A stretch of DNA of 64,000 nt from Oasisia sp. SBJ-2009 (lineage: Eukaryota; Annelida; Polychaeta; Sabellida; Siboglinidae). The stretch is from positions 37,811,175 to 37,875,174 of the forward strand of contig OZ024862.1 in assembly GCA_964017155.1 (NCBI GenBank), written 5' to 3'. Positions 23,201-29,878 of this stretch are shown one piece after another. Under the pieces are notes generated by a model, which did not search any database, was not told the origin of the DNA, and saw only the letters and a list, made by a program, of their open reading frames with translations. Both the position numbers and the translations under genes were made by a program. Within the stretch, counting starts at the first letter, position 1; each line of letters begins with the position of its first letter.

Positions 23201-24747
23201 TTTTTTATTCTGGCATAAAATCTCTCTTTTATACAAGAATCAACAACTTATATTTTGTATTAGCCAATTTTTTTCTGAATATGTCGGAAATTTGAAGATA
23301 TCGCATAGACTGAAGGGGTGAATTGTTTATTAACCCCAGCCGGTTAAATTGACTTGTGCTCCTGTTCCCCAAGCTGCAGCCACTGATTTCACCAATTCGG
23401 GGTGCTTGCACATTTTAAGCTGTATCTTCAAAACAACTGATTTTCTATAATTGCAAATTGTGTTTATTTTGATGTTCATTTAATTATCTTTAAAATGGTG
23501 TAACTTGTAATGGTATGTTGGTAAAAAAAATGTTTTATGTAGGTGACAAACATAGAACATTACTATTCTGGACAACAGTACAGTAGAATATCATGTTTTA
23601 TTCACATAAAATGTATTATACTGTTCTATTTACACATGCTCTGCCTTGTTTAGCCATGGTACTATGTAAATCAGGTCATTTTGTCTGGATATCGACGGGA
23701 AACACAGCTTTGCAAGACTTCTATCTTGGTTGTCATCATCCTATATGTGACTTCTGTGTCATGCCAGTGTTTTTCACACAACATTGTGATCACTGTTATT
23801 TTGACAACCTAATGATTTGTTATAATAAAACACCTAATTTTCATATATCAACACATAATCAACAGTTTCAGTGCTGAAAACCCAACTGCTGGTCACCCAA
23901 CTTGGACAACGAAACATAAACAAAGCTCCGATTATTCATTTCATCACTCATTCAGTTGTATTTTGAACGTAATGTAAACTTACCTTCAGTTCAATGTCAG
24001 AAGTGTCCAATCCAACGATATATAAGCACAAACGTAATCAGTAGTAAACAGCTACGATGTCCAAAGCGTATCCATTTTTGAAGGTCCACAGATGAGGAAC
24101 TTCAATCACGAAAAACTCAATTTTTTTCAATGCAAACCCATGTCAAAATTACCCAGGATTCATAAATGAGATATCAAAGAATCAGTGGGAATTAGTCGCT
24201 TAAGTATCCGCAAGATAGGGCCACCGCTAGAGGCTTTATCTCCACCGGGCATCTTCGGCGCGCTCTGGGGAGGAGACACCCAGGCGCTTTCATGAGCGTG
24301 GGGTCTAATGGGTTAAGCTGTGAACAGTTATTTGAAGAAGTTATTTAAATCACACACCTAGATGACAACGGTCACGTCTGATCTGTGACTACGTATTGAA
24401 ATAAATCAAATAATATGTACGCTCTTGTTGGTAGTTGACTGGTGAACTGTGCTAATGGCAGTGCTCTGGTTTGACAGATGACAAAGAAGATGATGCTGAA
24501 GTTGACAGGTATGAGGTGGATGACAATGACAATAACGGTCGCGGATTTGAAGATATAGGCATTCCCGCACACATGTAAACACACTGATGTCATCTGTGAT
24601 GAACTGTGCTAACGTCAGTGCTCTGGTTTGACAGATGACAAACAAGATGATGCCGGAGTTGACAGGTACGAGGTGGATGACAATGATAATGACAATGACG
24701 ATCGCGGATTCGTTGACAACAAACAGAATGTGAACGTCGAGACATGA
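372..24747 (+). CDS. GOLIM4: GOLIM4 (GPP130)-like cis-Golgi protein, 3' eleven coding exons
   Basis: Eleven exons joined at GT-AG sites with matching phases give 503 residues plus stop: 372-446, 3232-3281, 3876-3929, 7104-7254, 8425-8522, 9422-9688, 11622-11772, 16999-17111, 17944-18270, 19940-20051 and 24635-24747 (or the alternative last exon 24478-24578). The first exon begins VVYEHKSRL, which closely matches my recollection of vertebrate GOLIM4 just after its membrane anchor. Next come heptad-type coiled-coil exons, a Gln-rich block, an EADPHADP acidic repeat exon and an Asp-rich C-terminus, the same order as in GOLIM4. Family knowledge: GOLIM4 is a type II Golgi membrane protein that cycles through endosomes and takes part in Golgi-to-endosome traffic. 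The cytosolic tail and membrane anchor exons must lie left of the window. No convincing polyadenylation signal was found near the stop. The family call is firm; orthology rests on motif recognition, not on an alignment. Confidence 0.8.
862..988 (+). repeat. dispersed repeat, copy 1
   Basis: A stretch of about 125 bp running from tagctttatgcagagacc to aaaaccatagat resembles 10014-10141 along its length, with many mismatches. An open frame across it appears to be chance. Confidence 0.55.
1888..2043. mobile_element. short MITE with TACAGT terminal inverted repeats (pogo/mariner-like ends)
   Basis: It begins TACAGTGAAACCTCTCTAT and ends GTTTGACTGTA; the first 11 bases match the inverse of the last 11 with one mismatch. 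The TA at each end fits a TA target site. CAGTGAAACCTC-type ends are common among pogo/Tc1-mariner relatives. At 156 bp it is non-autonomous. Confidence 0.4.
3232..3281 (+). CDS. GOLIM4: GOLIM4-like coiled-coil exon
   Basis: 50 nt between ttatag and gtgggt, entering in phase 1 and leaving in phase 0. It encodes DLEAEKEMLEMKYQREK, strongly helical and charged, consistent with a continuing coiled coil. Confidence 0.75.
3876..3929 (+). CDS. GOLIM4: GOLIM4-like coiled-coil exon
   Basis: 54 nt, phase 0 to 0, acceptor ttttag, donor gtgggt. It encodes KELLDRITSINQDHNLLK. Confidence 0.75.
3930..5977. other. intron, no gene seen
   Basis: AT-rich intron with a (GTCC)n tetranucleotide tract at about 5445-5520 flanked by (GTCT)n. 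No coding exon or complete mobile element was recognised. Confidence 0.5.
5445..5523. repeat. (GTCT/GTCC)n microsatellite
   Basis: Tandem GTCT units merge into about 13 GTCC units and return to GTCT. Intronic. Confidence 0.9.
5978..6905. repeat. 42-bp minisatellite, about 22 copies
   Basis: The unit is about catcactgggtaactcagc followed by taatatgttataagtcaacaaag, 42 bp. Copies differ mainly at a few A/G and T/C sites that alternate between neighbours. Because 42 is divisible by three, a 341-codon frame stays open on the minus strand (repeating NILAELPSDALLTY). I read that as a by-product, since there is no splice or family evidence for a protein. Confidence 0.95.
7104..7254 (+). CDS. GOLIM4: GOLIM4-like coiled-coil exon
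   Basis: 151 nt after tttttacag, donor gtgact, phase 0 to 1. It encodes a 50-residue charged helix starting GRHDDLTAEHEKLQQNLREL, comparable to the HEELKKQHSDLEEEH-type segment of GOLIM4. Its GC content is clearly higher than that of the flanking introns. Confidence 0.85.
8077..8410 (+). mobile_element. tRNA-derived SINE, copy 1
   Basis: The tRNA-like head has a box A-like tggctcaggggtagagc (8085-8101) and a box B-like gggtgcgaatcc (8127-8138). A body of about 270 bp and the tail gtgctttgagcggtcctgag...gctatataac follow. The same element is present inverted at 61132-61464, which confirms the boundaries. The tail resembles the aagcgctatataa tails seen on many invertebrate SINE/LINE pairs. Confidence 0.85.
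8425..8522 (+). CDS. GOLIM4: GOLIM4-like coiled-coil exon next to a SINE
   Basis: 98 nt, phase 1 to 0, acceptor atttgtcag, donor gtgggc. It encodes DELANTKRQKEELEQQLDVV and continues to HQNE. A SINE ends about 15 nt upstream, and its 3' end appears to supply part of the pyrimidine tract. Confidence 0.8.
9422..9688 (+). CDS. GOLIM4: GOLIM4-like Gln-rich exon
   Basis: 267 nt, phase 0 to 0, acceptor ccactag, donor gtaacg. It encodes 89 residues dominated by CAG/CAA runs (QQQ blocks broken by PVQ, PLQ and HIQ) and ending VQPIVNDQSKLLANNQVVQ. The mixed CAG/CAA codons argue for a maintained coding tract rather than a pure triplet expansion. Confidence 0.8.
9918..10013. repeat. degenerate start of 20-bp minisatellite
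   Basis: Degenerate gtgtggtaacagtgatgtgg units precede an inserted dispersed repeat; the array continues after 10141. Confidence 0.6.
10014..10141 (+). repeat. dispersed repeat, copy 2, inside the minisatellite
   Basis: It resembles 862-988 (shared tagctttat, gtcattTGGACaggtaaag and tcatagat motifs) and interrupts the 20-bp array, so it looks like an insertion into that array. Confidence 0.55.
10142..11620. repeat. 20-bp minisatellite, about 74 copies, reaching an exon
   Basis: Unit gttgtggtaacagtgatgtg with variants (gtgacag, gattgtgg). The last unit, ggctgtggtag, ends at the splice acceptor of exon 11622-11772. Long frames on the minus strand (HHCYHNHITVTTTT-type repeats) arise because the unit has few stop triplets. 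They are not supported as genes. Confidence 0.95.
11622..11772 (+). CDS. GOLIM4: GOLIM4-like exon abutting a minisatellite
   Basis: 151 nt, phase 0 to 1, donor gtaatg. It encodes VDPLAQRPPGGDENRDVHRP and then a polar stretch ending EVIMQIKKP. The acceptor AG (11620-11621) is itself part of the last unit of the upstream 20-bp minisatellite. Confidence 0.8.
12435..15575 (-). CDS. LINE ORF2: endonuclease-reverse transcriptase, intact
   Basis: 1046 residues with an ATG start and no internal stop. The APE-type endonuclease fills about residues 58-285: SSNIQSI near 66, LQESW near 98, GDYNIN near 211 and SDHQPYF at 279. The reverse transcriptase lies at about 530-830: FSNYRPISLLPAISKILEKN near 600, YLDLSKAFDTIDH with Asp near 665, GVPQGSILGPLLF near 721 and YADD at 752-755. 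The C-terminal region has FLGLIIDTNLNWKKH and a His-rich tail as in other Jockey-superfamily proteins. It would nick target DNA and prime reverse transcription of its own RNA. The intact frame suggests recent activity. Confidence 0.95.
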   Translation of the reverse strand: MVTDETFLQFTGGISNNCLNNILSIGNAIDENNELPIIRRSSYYDFDTFSSLAKKQGKQLSILSSNIQSINAKFSELEAYVNDVSSSNFKFSIICLQESWLSENDDLSLIQLTGYDCISQGKSCSSKGGLLIYIDKRFDYEVKMNLNTYEHWEGQIIQITGGGLSQPVIIGNIYRPPRPSTENYNKFINEFSTVLSTLRCHQNNSVILAGDYNINMLQINEQEHCSTFFDMLTSFSLFPQITLPTRFTTRAGTLIDNFFCNLTKRILQSTAGILIKKFSDHQPYFMFVNTTLKEDHTTKFIQVNVQNKEAMLKVKNELHSSDIYTKLDTNPNTDPNYNYNIIIDEINQAKDKYMTSKLVKFNKYKHKKSTWITQGLLTSIRYRDKLYKQIKLTNPESSKYAILLVNLKTYNSILKTSFRKAKQLYYDKCFNNFKFDIKNTWKTINEIISKNKTNKSFPKYFKDSDSIVRDKSEIVNKFNDFFTNIGSNLASNIKYKGTREHTYYLNKIVDRNFTFSYVEEDIIKRTIINLPNKSSCGYDGLSTKLLKILEPALTKSLTLLINQVLTTGIFPDKLKIAKVIPVYKKGEKTVFSNYRPISLLPAISKILEKNIFEQLSSYLRDSRLLFDHQYGFRPKHSTEYAALELIDRIITQLDKDEIPINIYLDLSKAFDTIDHIILIDKLKYYGVHGTNLNLFSSYLENRKQYTEIDNIKSNMLQITTGVPQGSILGPLLFIIYINDFAQASKMFNFLIYADDTTLSSTLNVFSDKTHDQNFESLINEELVKINDWLKINKLSLNVVKSKFMIFQKKKKNIQILNLKIDNVNIDQVKEFNFLGLIIDTNLNWKKHAEKISNACSKKIGILNKLKHILPLDIKKILYNSLIVPHINYCIMAWGFESNRIIKLQKKALRIITLSNYISHTEPLYKQLSLLKVDDILKLQQLKFYYKYLHNDLPRYLQNWRFVFKCEVHGHDTRYKNKIYTYKIKHEFAKKCLRHNLPLLLNNLPEIVKEKLMSHSTQGFVNYVKLYFLQSYEVICTRQNCYVCMHN
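16080..16640 (-). CDS. LINE ORF1-like fragment
   Basis: 186 codons. It contains KKNNVIISGL, an acidic/Gly linker, KPVIVSLINNAVKRDVMMGR, GTRIYVNEQLTKKNAALFKK and AxDLKKQATIDSTWTYNGKVF. These resemble the RRM/C-terminal region of L1-like (Transposase_22-type) ORF1 proteins found with many invertebrate LINEs. ORF1 proteins bind element RNA. The N-terminal coiled coil usually present is absent, so this is probably 5'-truncated; the first ATG is only the first available one. Confidence 0.65.
   Translation of the reverse strand: MIYSLIDRLVRSMDLLEMNSKKNNVIISGLDLQARSYARATSGNDHGEENGTGNQSGGEFTGLRQKVAEFVKKSMGVQLQTSDIVACHELPSRKGERVKPVIVSLINNAVKRDVMMGRKKLKGTRIYVNEQLTKKNAALFKKARDLKKQATIDSTWTYNGKVFLKKSQSGSPIEITAEEDLSPFVA
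16651..16998. other. intron remainder, nothing recognised
   Basis: About 350 bp of AT-rich intron between the LINE and the next exon, without repeats or coding signal. Confidence 0.5.
16999..17111 (+). CDS. GOLIM4: GOLIM4-like polar exon
   Basis: 113 nt, phase 1 to 0, acceptor actttgcag, donor gtaacg. It encodes GENLPHEQHDNNVVATNKDS and continues to VAPPHVQ. An antisense LINE fills most of the intron before it. Confidence 0.8.
17747..17840 (+). repeat. SINE/LINE tail-like remnant
   Basis: The segment gtaaagcgccatgaacaatt followed by tggcgctatattaaataaaa resembles the conserved 3' tail of the SINEs at 8077 and 61132, without a recognisable head. Confidence 0.4.
17944..18270 (+). CDS. GOLIM4: GOLIM4-like acidic repeat exon
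   Basis: 327 nt, phase 0 to 0, acceptor ttgtcccag, donor gtaagg. It encodes 109 residues with an (ADPH/ADPQ)n repeat, then an EEEEKKVEDDDDDD block and a Lys/Asp-rich end. It matches the Asp/Glu-rich stalk of GOLIM4, where similar EADPESEAD segments occur. A 22-bp minisatellite begins about 40 nt after the donor. Confidence 0.85.
18310..19066. repeat. 22-bp minisatellite, about 34 copies
   Basis: Unit gtcagctacagggtcacagtag with single-base variants (gacagc, catagt). It starts about 40 nt after the donor of exon 17944-18270 and lies wholly within the intron. Confidence 0.95.
19164..19240. repeat. (TA)n microsatellite
   Basis: Nearly pure TA with one CACA break. Confidence 0.9.
19241..19455 (-). 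mobile_element. possible LINE 3' UTR fragment
   Basis: Starts with (ATTCA)n-like repeats and continues with a 3'-UTR-like segment (gatttattcaaacaacattc) similar in style to the 3' end of the LINE at 12007. There is no coding part; identity is inferred from the terminal microsatellite. Confidence 0.3.
19475..19553. repeat. (TATG)n/(TA)n microsatellite
   Basis: TATG units run into a pure TA tract. Confidence 0.9.
19940..20051 (+). CDS. GOLIM4: GOLIM4-like second Gln-rich exon
   Basis: 112 nt, phase 0 to 1, acceptor gtttcag, donor gtatgt. It encodes VNNVD, eleven consecutive Gln residues, and then PPHPQLPELPQGPNAQGQNI. Confidence 0.8.
20209..20312. repeat. (GT/GC)n microsatellite
   Basis: GTGTGC and GTATGT alternation with short interruptions; intronic. 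Confidence 0.7.
20522..20583 (+). CDS. possible alternative polybasic last exon of GOLIM4-like gene
   Basis: After the acceptor tattgttactag, a phase-1 reading compatible with the preceding exon gives G, TRKIRSKRKRRRKKRRPLK and a TAA stop. The tail would be extremely basic, opposite in charge to the usual acidic C-terminus. The only support is the phase match and the acceptor; a purine-rich stretch could produce this by chance. Confidence 0.2.
20584..21639. other. intron, no gene seen
   Basis: AT-rich, with a (CA)n tract at about 20875-20955. No coding exon recognised. Confidence 0.5.
21640..21876. repeat. imprecise GTTGTTGT-rich tandem repeat, left part
   Basis: Repeats of about 50 bp containing ttggatnattc, ttgcagtgttgttgtaatg and cttgttaccatg occur here. 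Similar units (ttggaagagtcgctgcattg) reappear at 22590-22690, beyond a LINE fragment. Confidence 0.6.
21877..22587 (-). mobile_element. 5'-truncated LINE fragment (3' end of RT protein)
   Basis: Reading the minus strand from 22522, MQMVQNTTARVLCRIGKYDH, then LKSLHWLPMEFRIKYKICLL and YISEMLIPR are typical of the region C-terminal to the RT of CR1/Jockey-like elements. Just upstream a second frame reads YCNALLIGLPKY, so a frameshift separates the two pieces. The 3' UTR reaches about 21877. The fragment splits a tandem repeat. Confidence 0.8.
22590..22692. repeat. GTTGTTGT-rich tandem repeat, right part
   Basis: Continuation of the array at 21640-21876 beyond the LINE fragment. Confidence 0.5.
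22693..24442. other. intron, no gene seen
   Basis: AT-rich. A GC-richer patch at about 24200-24320 (ccaccgctagaggctttatc) looks like a repeat fragment but was not identified. No coding exon supported. Confidence 0.5.
24478..24578 (+). CDS. GOLIM4: GOLIM4-like alternative last exon, copy A
   Basis: The acceptor is gtttgacag and entry is in phase 1, matching exon 19940-20051. It encodes DDKEDDAEVDRYEVDDNDNN and then GRGFEDIGIPAHM and a TAA stop. It is a tandem duplicate of 24635-24747, with the upstream acceptor region also duplicated (offset 157 bp). Confidence 0.7.
24635..24747 (+). CDS. GOLIM4: GOLIM4-like alternative last exon, copy B
   Basis: Same acceptor sequence and phase as copy A. 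It encodes DDKQDDAGVDRYEVDDNDND, continues NDDRGFVDNKQNVNVET and ends at TGA. It differs from copy A mostly after the shared RGF, so choice of exon would swap the C-terminal residues. Confidence 0.7.
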
Positions 24748-24853
24748 GGGTGCCAAAAATCGTCATAAAACTTCTGCCAACGTTAGTGGTAGGTTACTGG
24801 GATACAACTTAATCGATGCCTACCGACAGTGGGGGTTTGGGAGTGTCATCAGC

Positions 24854-24901
24854 GACAGAAACGACACGCCGGACCAGCGAGTCCAACGTGTCGTTTCTGT
24901 C
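24854..24901 (+). other. perfect 15-bp inverted repeat with nested stem, likely 3' UTR hairpin
   Basis: GACAGAAACGACACG (24854-24868) is the exact reverse complement of 24887-24901. The 18-nt spacer contains a second 4-bp stem, GGAC/GTCC, closing a CAGCGA loop. It lies 107 nt after the GOLIM4-like stop codon and would probably be transcribed in its 3' UTR. Confidence 0.6.
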
Positions 24902-27900
24902 TTGCGTGTCGGTGACGCGTCATGCATCAGTCTTTGTGTAGGTATTCCCATGTTCATCATGTAAACACATTGTGCCATCTGATGTCATCTGTGATATGCA
25001 TGACTGACAGTCGTGTCATTTCACATGAACATTCCCACCTGATGTGAATATACTGAGCGTGGTGACGACGCCGGTGCAGACGTTGTCAACAAGTGTGTGA
25101 TGTCATCAAGAGAACATAACAGGCTTGACATATGTCATGCAAGCCACCCGTAAGTGATTTACAACTCTGAAGGGTCTCATCGGACAGCGACATGAACTCG
25201 GAGACCCTTGTTTGAACTGGATGTACATATGGTGTATATATACATATAAATTTTGTTAGTTCTAAGCATATCTGGTCTCTGAATCTCAAATTGATATGTT
25301 GCTGATGCAAAGCGCCTTAACGCCATTCCGACGACAGTTACACTGTTGCACTGTTTCAGTTGTGTTGTTGACCATGTTACTTTTAACGCTATGAAATGCA
25401 GTAGAGCTAGCCATGGTTGCTGTTAAGATATACATATAGGTGTTGGCTGTATATATACATGTTGTGATTTACCCAGCCGGGCTGGCTTTAAAGTGAAGAT
25501 GAGAAAGCTTTAAGTGGAACATACGTGCTTTACGAGAACGCTGGTGTAATAAGAATGCATATGTAACTAGAAGCAGGACAACGTACTAAAGTTGTTCAAC
25601 GTACTAAAGTTGTTCAATGCACTAAAGTTGTTCAACGTACTAAAGTTGTTCAATGTACTAAAGTTGCATTCAGAGTTCGTATTTTTTTAAATACAATTTT
25701 CCAGTGAATAGATGTGCCTTGTTCACACCCACGTTCCTGAAATATATACTATGATATGCAATTTTAAGATGAAACCGCATAAAAGACGACAAATTATATT
25801 TATGCGGAGAGCATATAATTTATTATTCTGCTGGCCAGACTGGTAATTTTGCAAATGCATAAATTATCAAATAATATTGATTAAATGGCAGTGACATATG
25901 TGGTATCGAATGTCATTAAATGAGTGGATATTGTTGTTGTACGATCACTTTCTTAAATGCACATGAAAGTGGCAATTGAACTCAGAATGCAACTTTAGTA
26001 TGTGCAAAGAAATTACACGTCATTGTTGTGCAAACCCTGTACGGCTTAAATGGTGACAAAGCTGAGATTATTATCACTCGTCATACAATGACTGACAGTA
26101 TGTTGGAAGTGAATTTTTAAATAGAAAATAGCTAGCCTACTCCTAGAACTCAGGTTTTATGTATCAACGTCTTATTTCGAATTTCTGGGACATTGAACGT
26201 GTTGTTCTGTCATTATAACATTAATAGTTGTAGTGGTAACCTTCTGCTCGGGTACGGGAATTTGTTCATCTGATCCAAGAATGTATGGATATATGGGTCT
26301 TGGTTGTGAAGCCATGAAACTTGCCCTTGAAATGCATACAGCCAGTTTCAGTGCATGGTGAACCAGTAGACTAGCTCGGAGTAAGTGATATAAGACAAAA
26401 TCCAAGTGTGAATGTATCAAACAGACATGACGTGACACAGGAAAATAAACCGTTAGAGGTCATTTCTCATAGATTAGATGAAGTGGAGGTCTGTATTTGG
26501 TGTATGTATCGCTCATATATAAATTGCTCTCTTTTGATACATATTAAAACATGTCTTGTCCAATTGTAATTTAGTTGATTTGCAAATAAGAGATTATTAA
26601 TACACATGTAAAGGCTGAAGCTTCATACATTCATCTAAAGATATTTTATTCATGCAAAGTAAATAGATGGACACAGAGTGAAAATATATGCAATGAAATT
26701 CAACGAAGCCTAGCATTTGAATGCTGTGTTGACATCAAGCAAGGAGAAATCGTAATAAATAATATATTCAAGTATAACAGCCAGTCACAATCAGTTCAAT
26801 TCACAGCAAATGTAATAAATGTGTTGATTAATAATCTATTTAACAATTGTAGTAATGATGGGTCACAAGTCACACCTTCAGCCTGCACAGTGCGTTACAT
26901 CTTGTGCTTTCATATTTAGTACTTCTAAACCTATAAAACCAGTTGACCGTATGTCATTTTTTAGAATGCAGTTCGATGTCTAGGTGTCAAATTGCACACC
27001 ATTCAATCCAAATATGCATCAAAAACACTCAAGATATTTATTCAAAATTGTATTATCCACTCAAATTGTTTTTCTGTTAACAAATATGGGGATTTTTTTC
27101 TTCACACATTTATTGGCTTTTCTCCGATCAGCCAAGCTTATCTCATGGGCCAAGTTGTTGGTCCACATTACAGTACCATATCATATATTATTTTACAAAA
27201 CACAGTTCAGTGCAACAAGCATATAGCAACAAGGTATACTTTACAAATTGAGAAATATTCGGAAAGAAGACAGCTACACATCCTGACAGAAATCCTCTAA
27301 ACCCTACATGAACGCATTCGAATTTGGACCATGTCATTAAGCTTTGGTATATGAAGCAATGCAGTTTACAACAAAATGACGAAAGTCTACGAAACTATGC
27401 TACTACATTGTACCTGGCTATTTGAAATTCGTGCGAATGTGCTCTGGCAAAGCTATTTACATATAATAGAAATGTATTGCATCAGTGTAGGGATGAGATA
27501 TGCTGTCGGAAAATTGGCACTTGTTTTGATCAGTTGTGTGACAGAACCACTCGGTGAAATGAACACTATATCTGAAAATTAACACTTAACATTTGATTGA
27601 CTAGCATCTTTAATAATAATACTGTATTTCTATATCGCTAATTCCCGCATTGCGGATTGATGCAAGACATATCATAAATGTAAATTATATAAATTAATAT
27701 ACAGCTGTAAATCAAAATAAATTTCGGTTTAAGATGCACACTGGTAAACCTTTTTTTGTAAATTATAAAATCTTTGTGTATTTGGCATCACCACACGTCT
27801 AATTGACTCAACTCTGTATCTTAATTCTGACTAACGGCTTACAAATAGACACTCATATAAATGGTAGGCGTAATTTCATACTGGTCAAAAAACCACGATA

Positions 27901-27971
27901 ATAACTAAGCCTCTATCCAGCCCCCATGCCGAACTCTGCCTCCCCCTGTTCTGTTGACTCTGTCCTCTCGG
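24902..27971. other. gene-poor interval after GOLIM4-like gene
   Basis: About 3 kb of AT-rich sequence between the GOLIM4-like stop and the ISG12-like gene, partly 3' UTR. It contains an 18-bp tandem repeat at 25575-25665 and a SINE-tail-like piece near 27605-27675. No coding exon supported. Confidence 0.5.
25575..25665. repeat. 18-bp tandem repeat, about 5 copies
   Basis: Unit gtactaaagttgttcaac/t with minor variants. Confidence 0.85.
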
Positions 27972-28156
27972 TTATATCAACGAGCCAACAGCTGCACCAA
28001 CCACTCCCCCGACAGTGGCACCAGCAGCGGTAGTAGCCGCAGTGACTGCCCCCACGGCGCCGACCGACTGGGCTATGGCCACTGCACTCCCAGCCGCTAT
28101 GCCTCCCCCGTTGGCGACCGCCGCTGTCGACATCAAGCCGGCTGCGATGCTGTTTG
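27972..28156 (-). CDS. ISG12-like second coding exon
   Basis: Starts after tctttgcag and ends with TAA at 27974-27972. It carries the ANGGG and AAGS family motifs. Confidence 0.85.
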
Positions 28157-28658
28157 CTGCAAAGACCGAACCAGAGTTTTAAACAAATACTTTTTAAACA
28201 AATACAAATTATTCTGCTCAGGTCTATTTGAGTTTTTTTGTATATAGAAGTCCATATGTTAACGTGTTTGATGTTATATTTCATTAGATATTCAGGTTTT
28301 GAAATGATTTGCCATTCAATCGAAACGAAATGGCGTGTCAAAACACTTGCAAGATATCAATTCAAATTATTTATTCAAACCAATTGTTTAAAAACGAAGA
28401 ACGAAAAACTTGTATTTTTCCATGCAAATGCTCTTCTCAGACCACATTTATAATGGTTTTGGGAGAAACAAAATAGTATAGAACTATTTTGTCATGGTGA
28501 ATGTGAAATTACATTGTAAAGATGAGGTGCACGACAAACCTGCGATTCCAGCAGTCGTGAAGCCGACTGCTCCCAGAGTGGCTGGGAGGCCAATCACGGC
28601 AACAGTTCCAACCACAACTCCACAGCCAATGTTCAACAGTAGTTCCATGGTATTTGTC
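27972..28658 (-). CDS. ISG12 (IFI6/IFI27-like) family protein, two coding exons
   Basis: Exon 28648-28540 (36 codons plus one base) and exon 28156-27972 join in phase 1 to give 97 residues. The product is almost wholly small and hydrophobic: GCGVVVGTVAVIGLP, GAVGFTTAGIA, then ANSIAAGLMSTAAVANGGG, IAAGSAVAIAQSVGAVG and GATVGGVVGAAVGSLI at the C-terminus. This matches the ISG12 motif block (GFT-GIAA-S-AA-MMS-AA-ANGGG-AAGS-V). Vertebrate relatives are interferon-induced and sit in mitochondrial or other internal membranes, where they influence apoptosis and antiviral responses; function in invertebrates is less clear. The ATG (accATGg) is ten bases after an acceptor (tgtttcag), so a non-coding 5' exon lies upstream. 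The C-terminus ends directly after the helix, as in short family members. Confidence 0.85.
28540..28658 (-). CDS. ISG12-like first coding exon
   Basis: Runs from the acceptor at 28660-28659 through the ATG at 28648 to the donor gtttgt after 28540. The first ten bases are 5' UTR. Confidence 0.8.
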
Positions 28659-29869
28659 CTGAAACAACAAGTCTGGATAAGGAATATATTTGGGAAAAGG
28701 GTACCATAGCAGACATGTGCACATTACAAACACGAATGTATCCTTTAGGCCAAAGGTTCAACAGACCTCACTCTGTGTTTGCTAAGCAGATCTTGAGTAT
28801 CAGTTTTGTACAAGCCAAGTTCAAAACACCAGTAAGACTGAATAGTTTGATGGAATGGTGTCACAAATCAACTTGTATTGATCATGATGATGAATATGTT
28901 TAAATATACTGAATATCACTGTTATTGTTGGCAGCAGTACATGTGTATGGCCTATTGGGATACTTTTTGCTCAATACAGGTGTTATCACATAATTCTAAT
29001 TATTGCAGTATGTAATGTAAACTAATGATTACAAAATGCACCATTTATAGCAATTCCCATGGGCCATTGACACAGAAGTATACAGATACATGTTCATTCA
29101 TTACTCAGTCATACTAAAGTTTAGTCAAGTTAAACATTTTCATAGTTAATTATATGCGAAAAACCCTAACGATACGTGATATAATTCACGGTGTCTGTGT
29201 GTGTGGGTGGGGGGGGGGGGGGGGGGGTGCGTGCGTGTAACCATACTAACCTTAACTAAGCCTAACTACACGTAACCATGACCATAACTAACATTACTAA
29301 AACTTTAATTAACCCTAACTCTAATCTCAACTAAACCAATGACCATTTTTCGATGGTTATGACGTTACATTACAAACATCCCGCAAATACGCGGAGGTCG
29401 TTGCTCTACAAAACAAACATCGTTATAAAAACAGAGACCGCTGATGAAAACAAGGCTTATCAACCATGCACTGTTACACACTGCATAGTATTTACCACAA
29501 TGTGTTGCAGCACAAAAACGCTGGGTAACATCATAATATTATGAATAGCAAATCATAATAACATTGACATCGACTAAAAACCCAACAGCATGCGCACCCA
29601 ACCCTGACCGTTTGACTCCACCAGGAGTGTTGGCCAGTACACCTACAAGACAAGACAAGAGATCACTGCGCACAGGCCGAGATCGCGAAAGATCACCGGG
29701 TACCGCCTACGCACATGCACACATGAAATAATAATAATTATGCTAACGATTAAACGCATTATAAAACACACCAACGGTGAAGTTGAACCTGGAGAAATGC
29801 TCAGGCCTCAGGCTCAGAAGAGACAAGTCGATGTATATAATACGGCAAACGCAGCTCCTGCAATGCAAT
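28659..29869. other. interval upstream of ISG12-like gene, no further gene seen
   Basis: Would contain the promoter and any 5' UTR exon of the ISG12-like gene. A G-run (about 29208-29227) is followed by degenerate telomere-like aaccctaact sequence at 29239-29340. Confidence 0.4.
29239..29340. repeat. degenerate CCTAA-like (telomere-type) repeat
   Basis: Imperfect aaccttaactaagcctaac and taaccctaactctaatc units follow a poly-G tract. Confidence 0.4.
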
Positions 29870-29878
29870 GGTACTGCT

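Larger units (their letters stand above)
24443..24747 (+). repeat. 157-bp tandem duplication covering a splice acceptor and terminal exon
   Basis: The segment gaactgtgctaatggcagtg...gtttgacag plus exon recurs 157 bp downstream with about 10% differences. A further partial echo (attcccatgttcatcatgta ... gatgtcatctgtgat) is seen at 24943-24995. Confidence 0.8.

Noticed and set aside
26172..26438. 88-codon minus-strand frame ending in MTEQHVQCPRNSK
   Set aside because: Composition is not obviously repetitive, but there is no recognisable family, no strong splice context and no neighbouring exon, so it is not supported as a gene.
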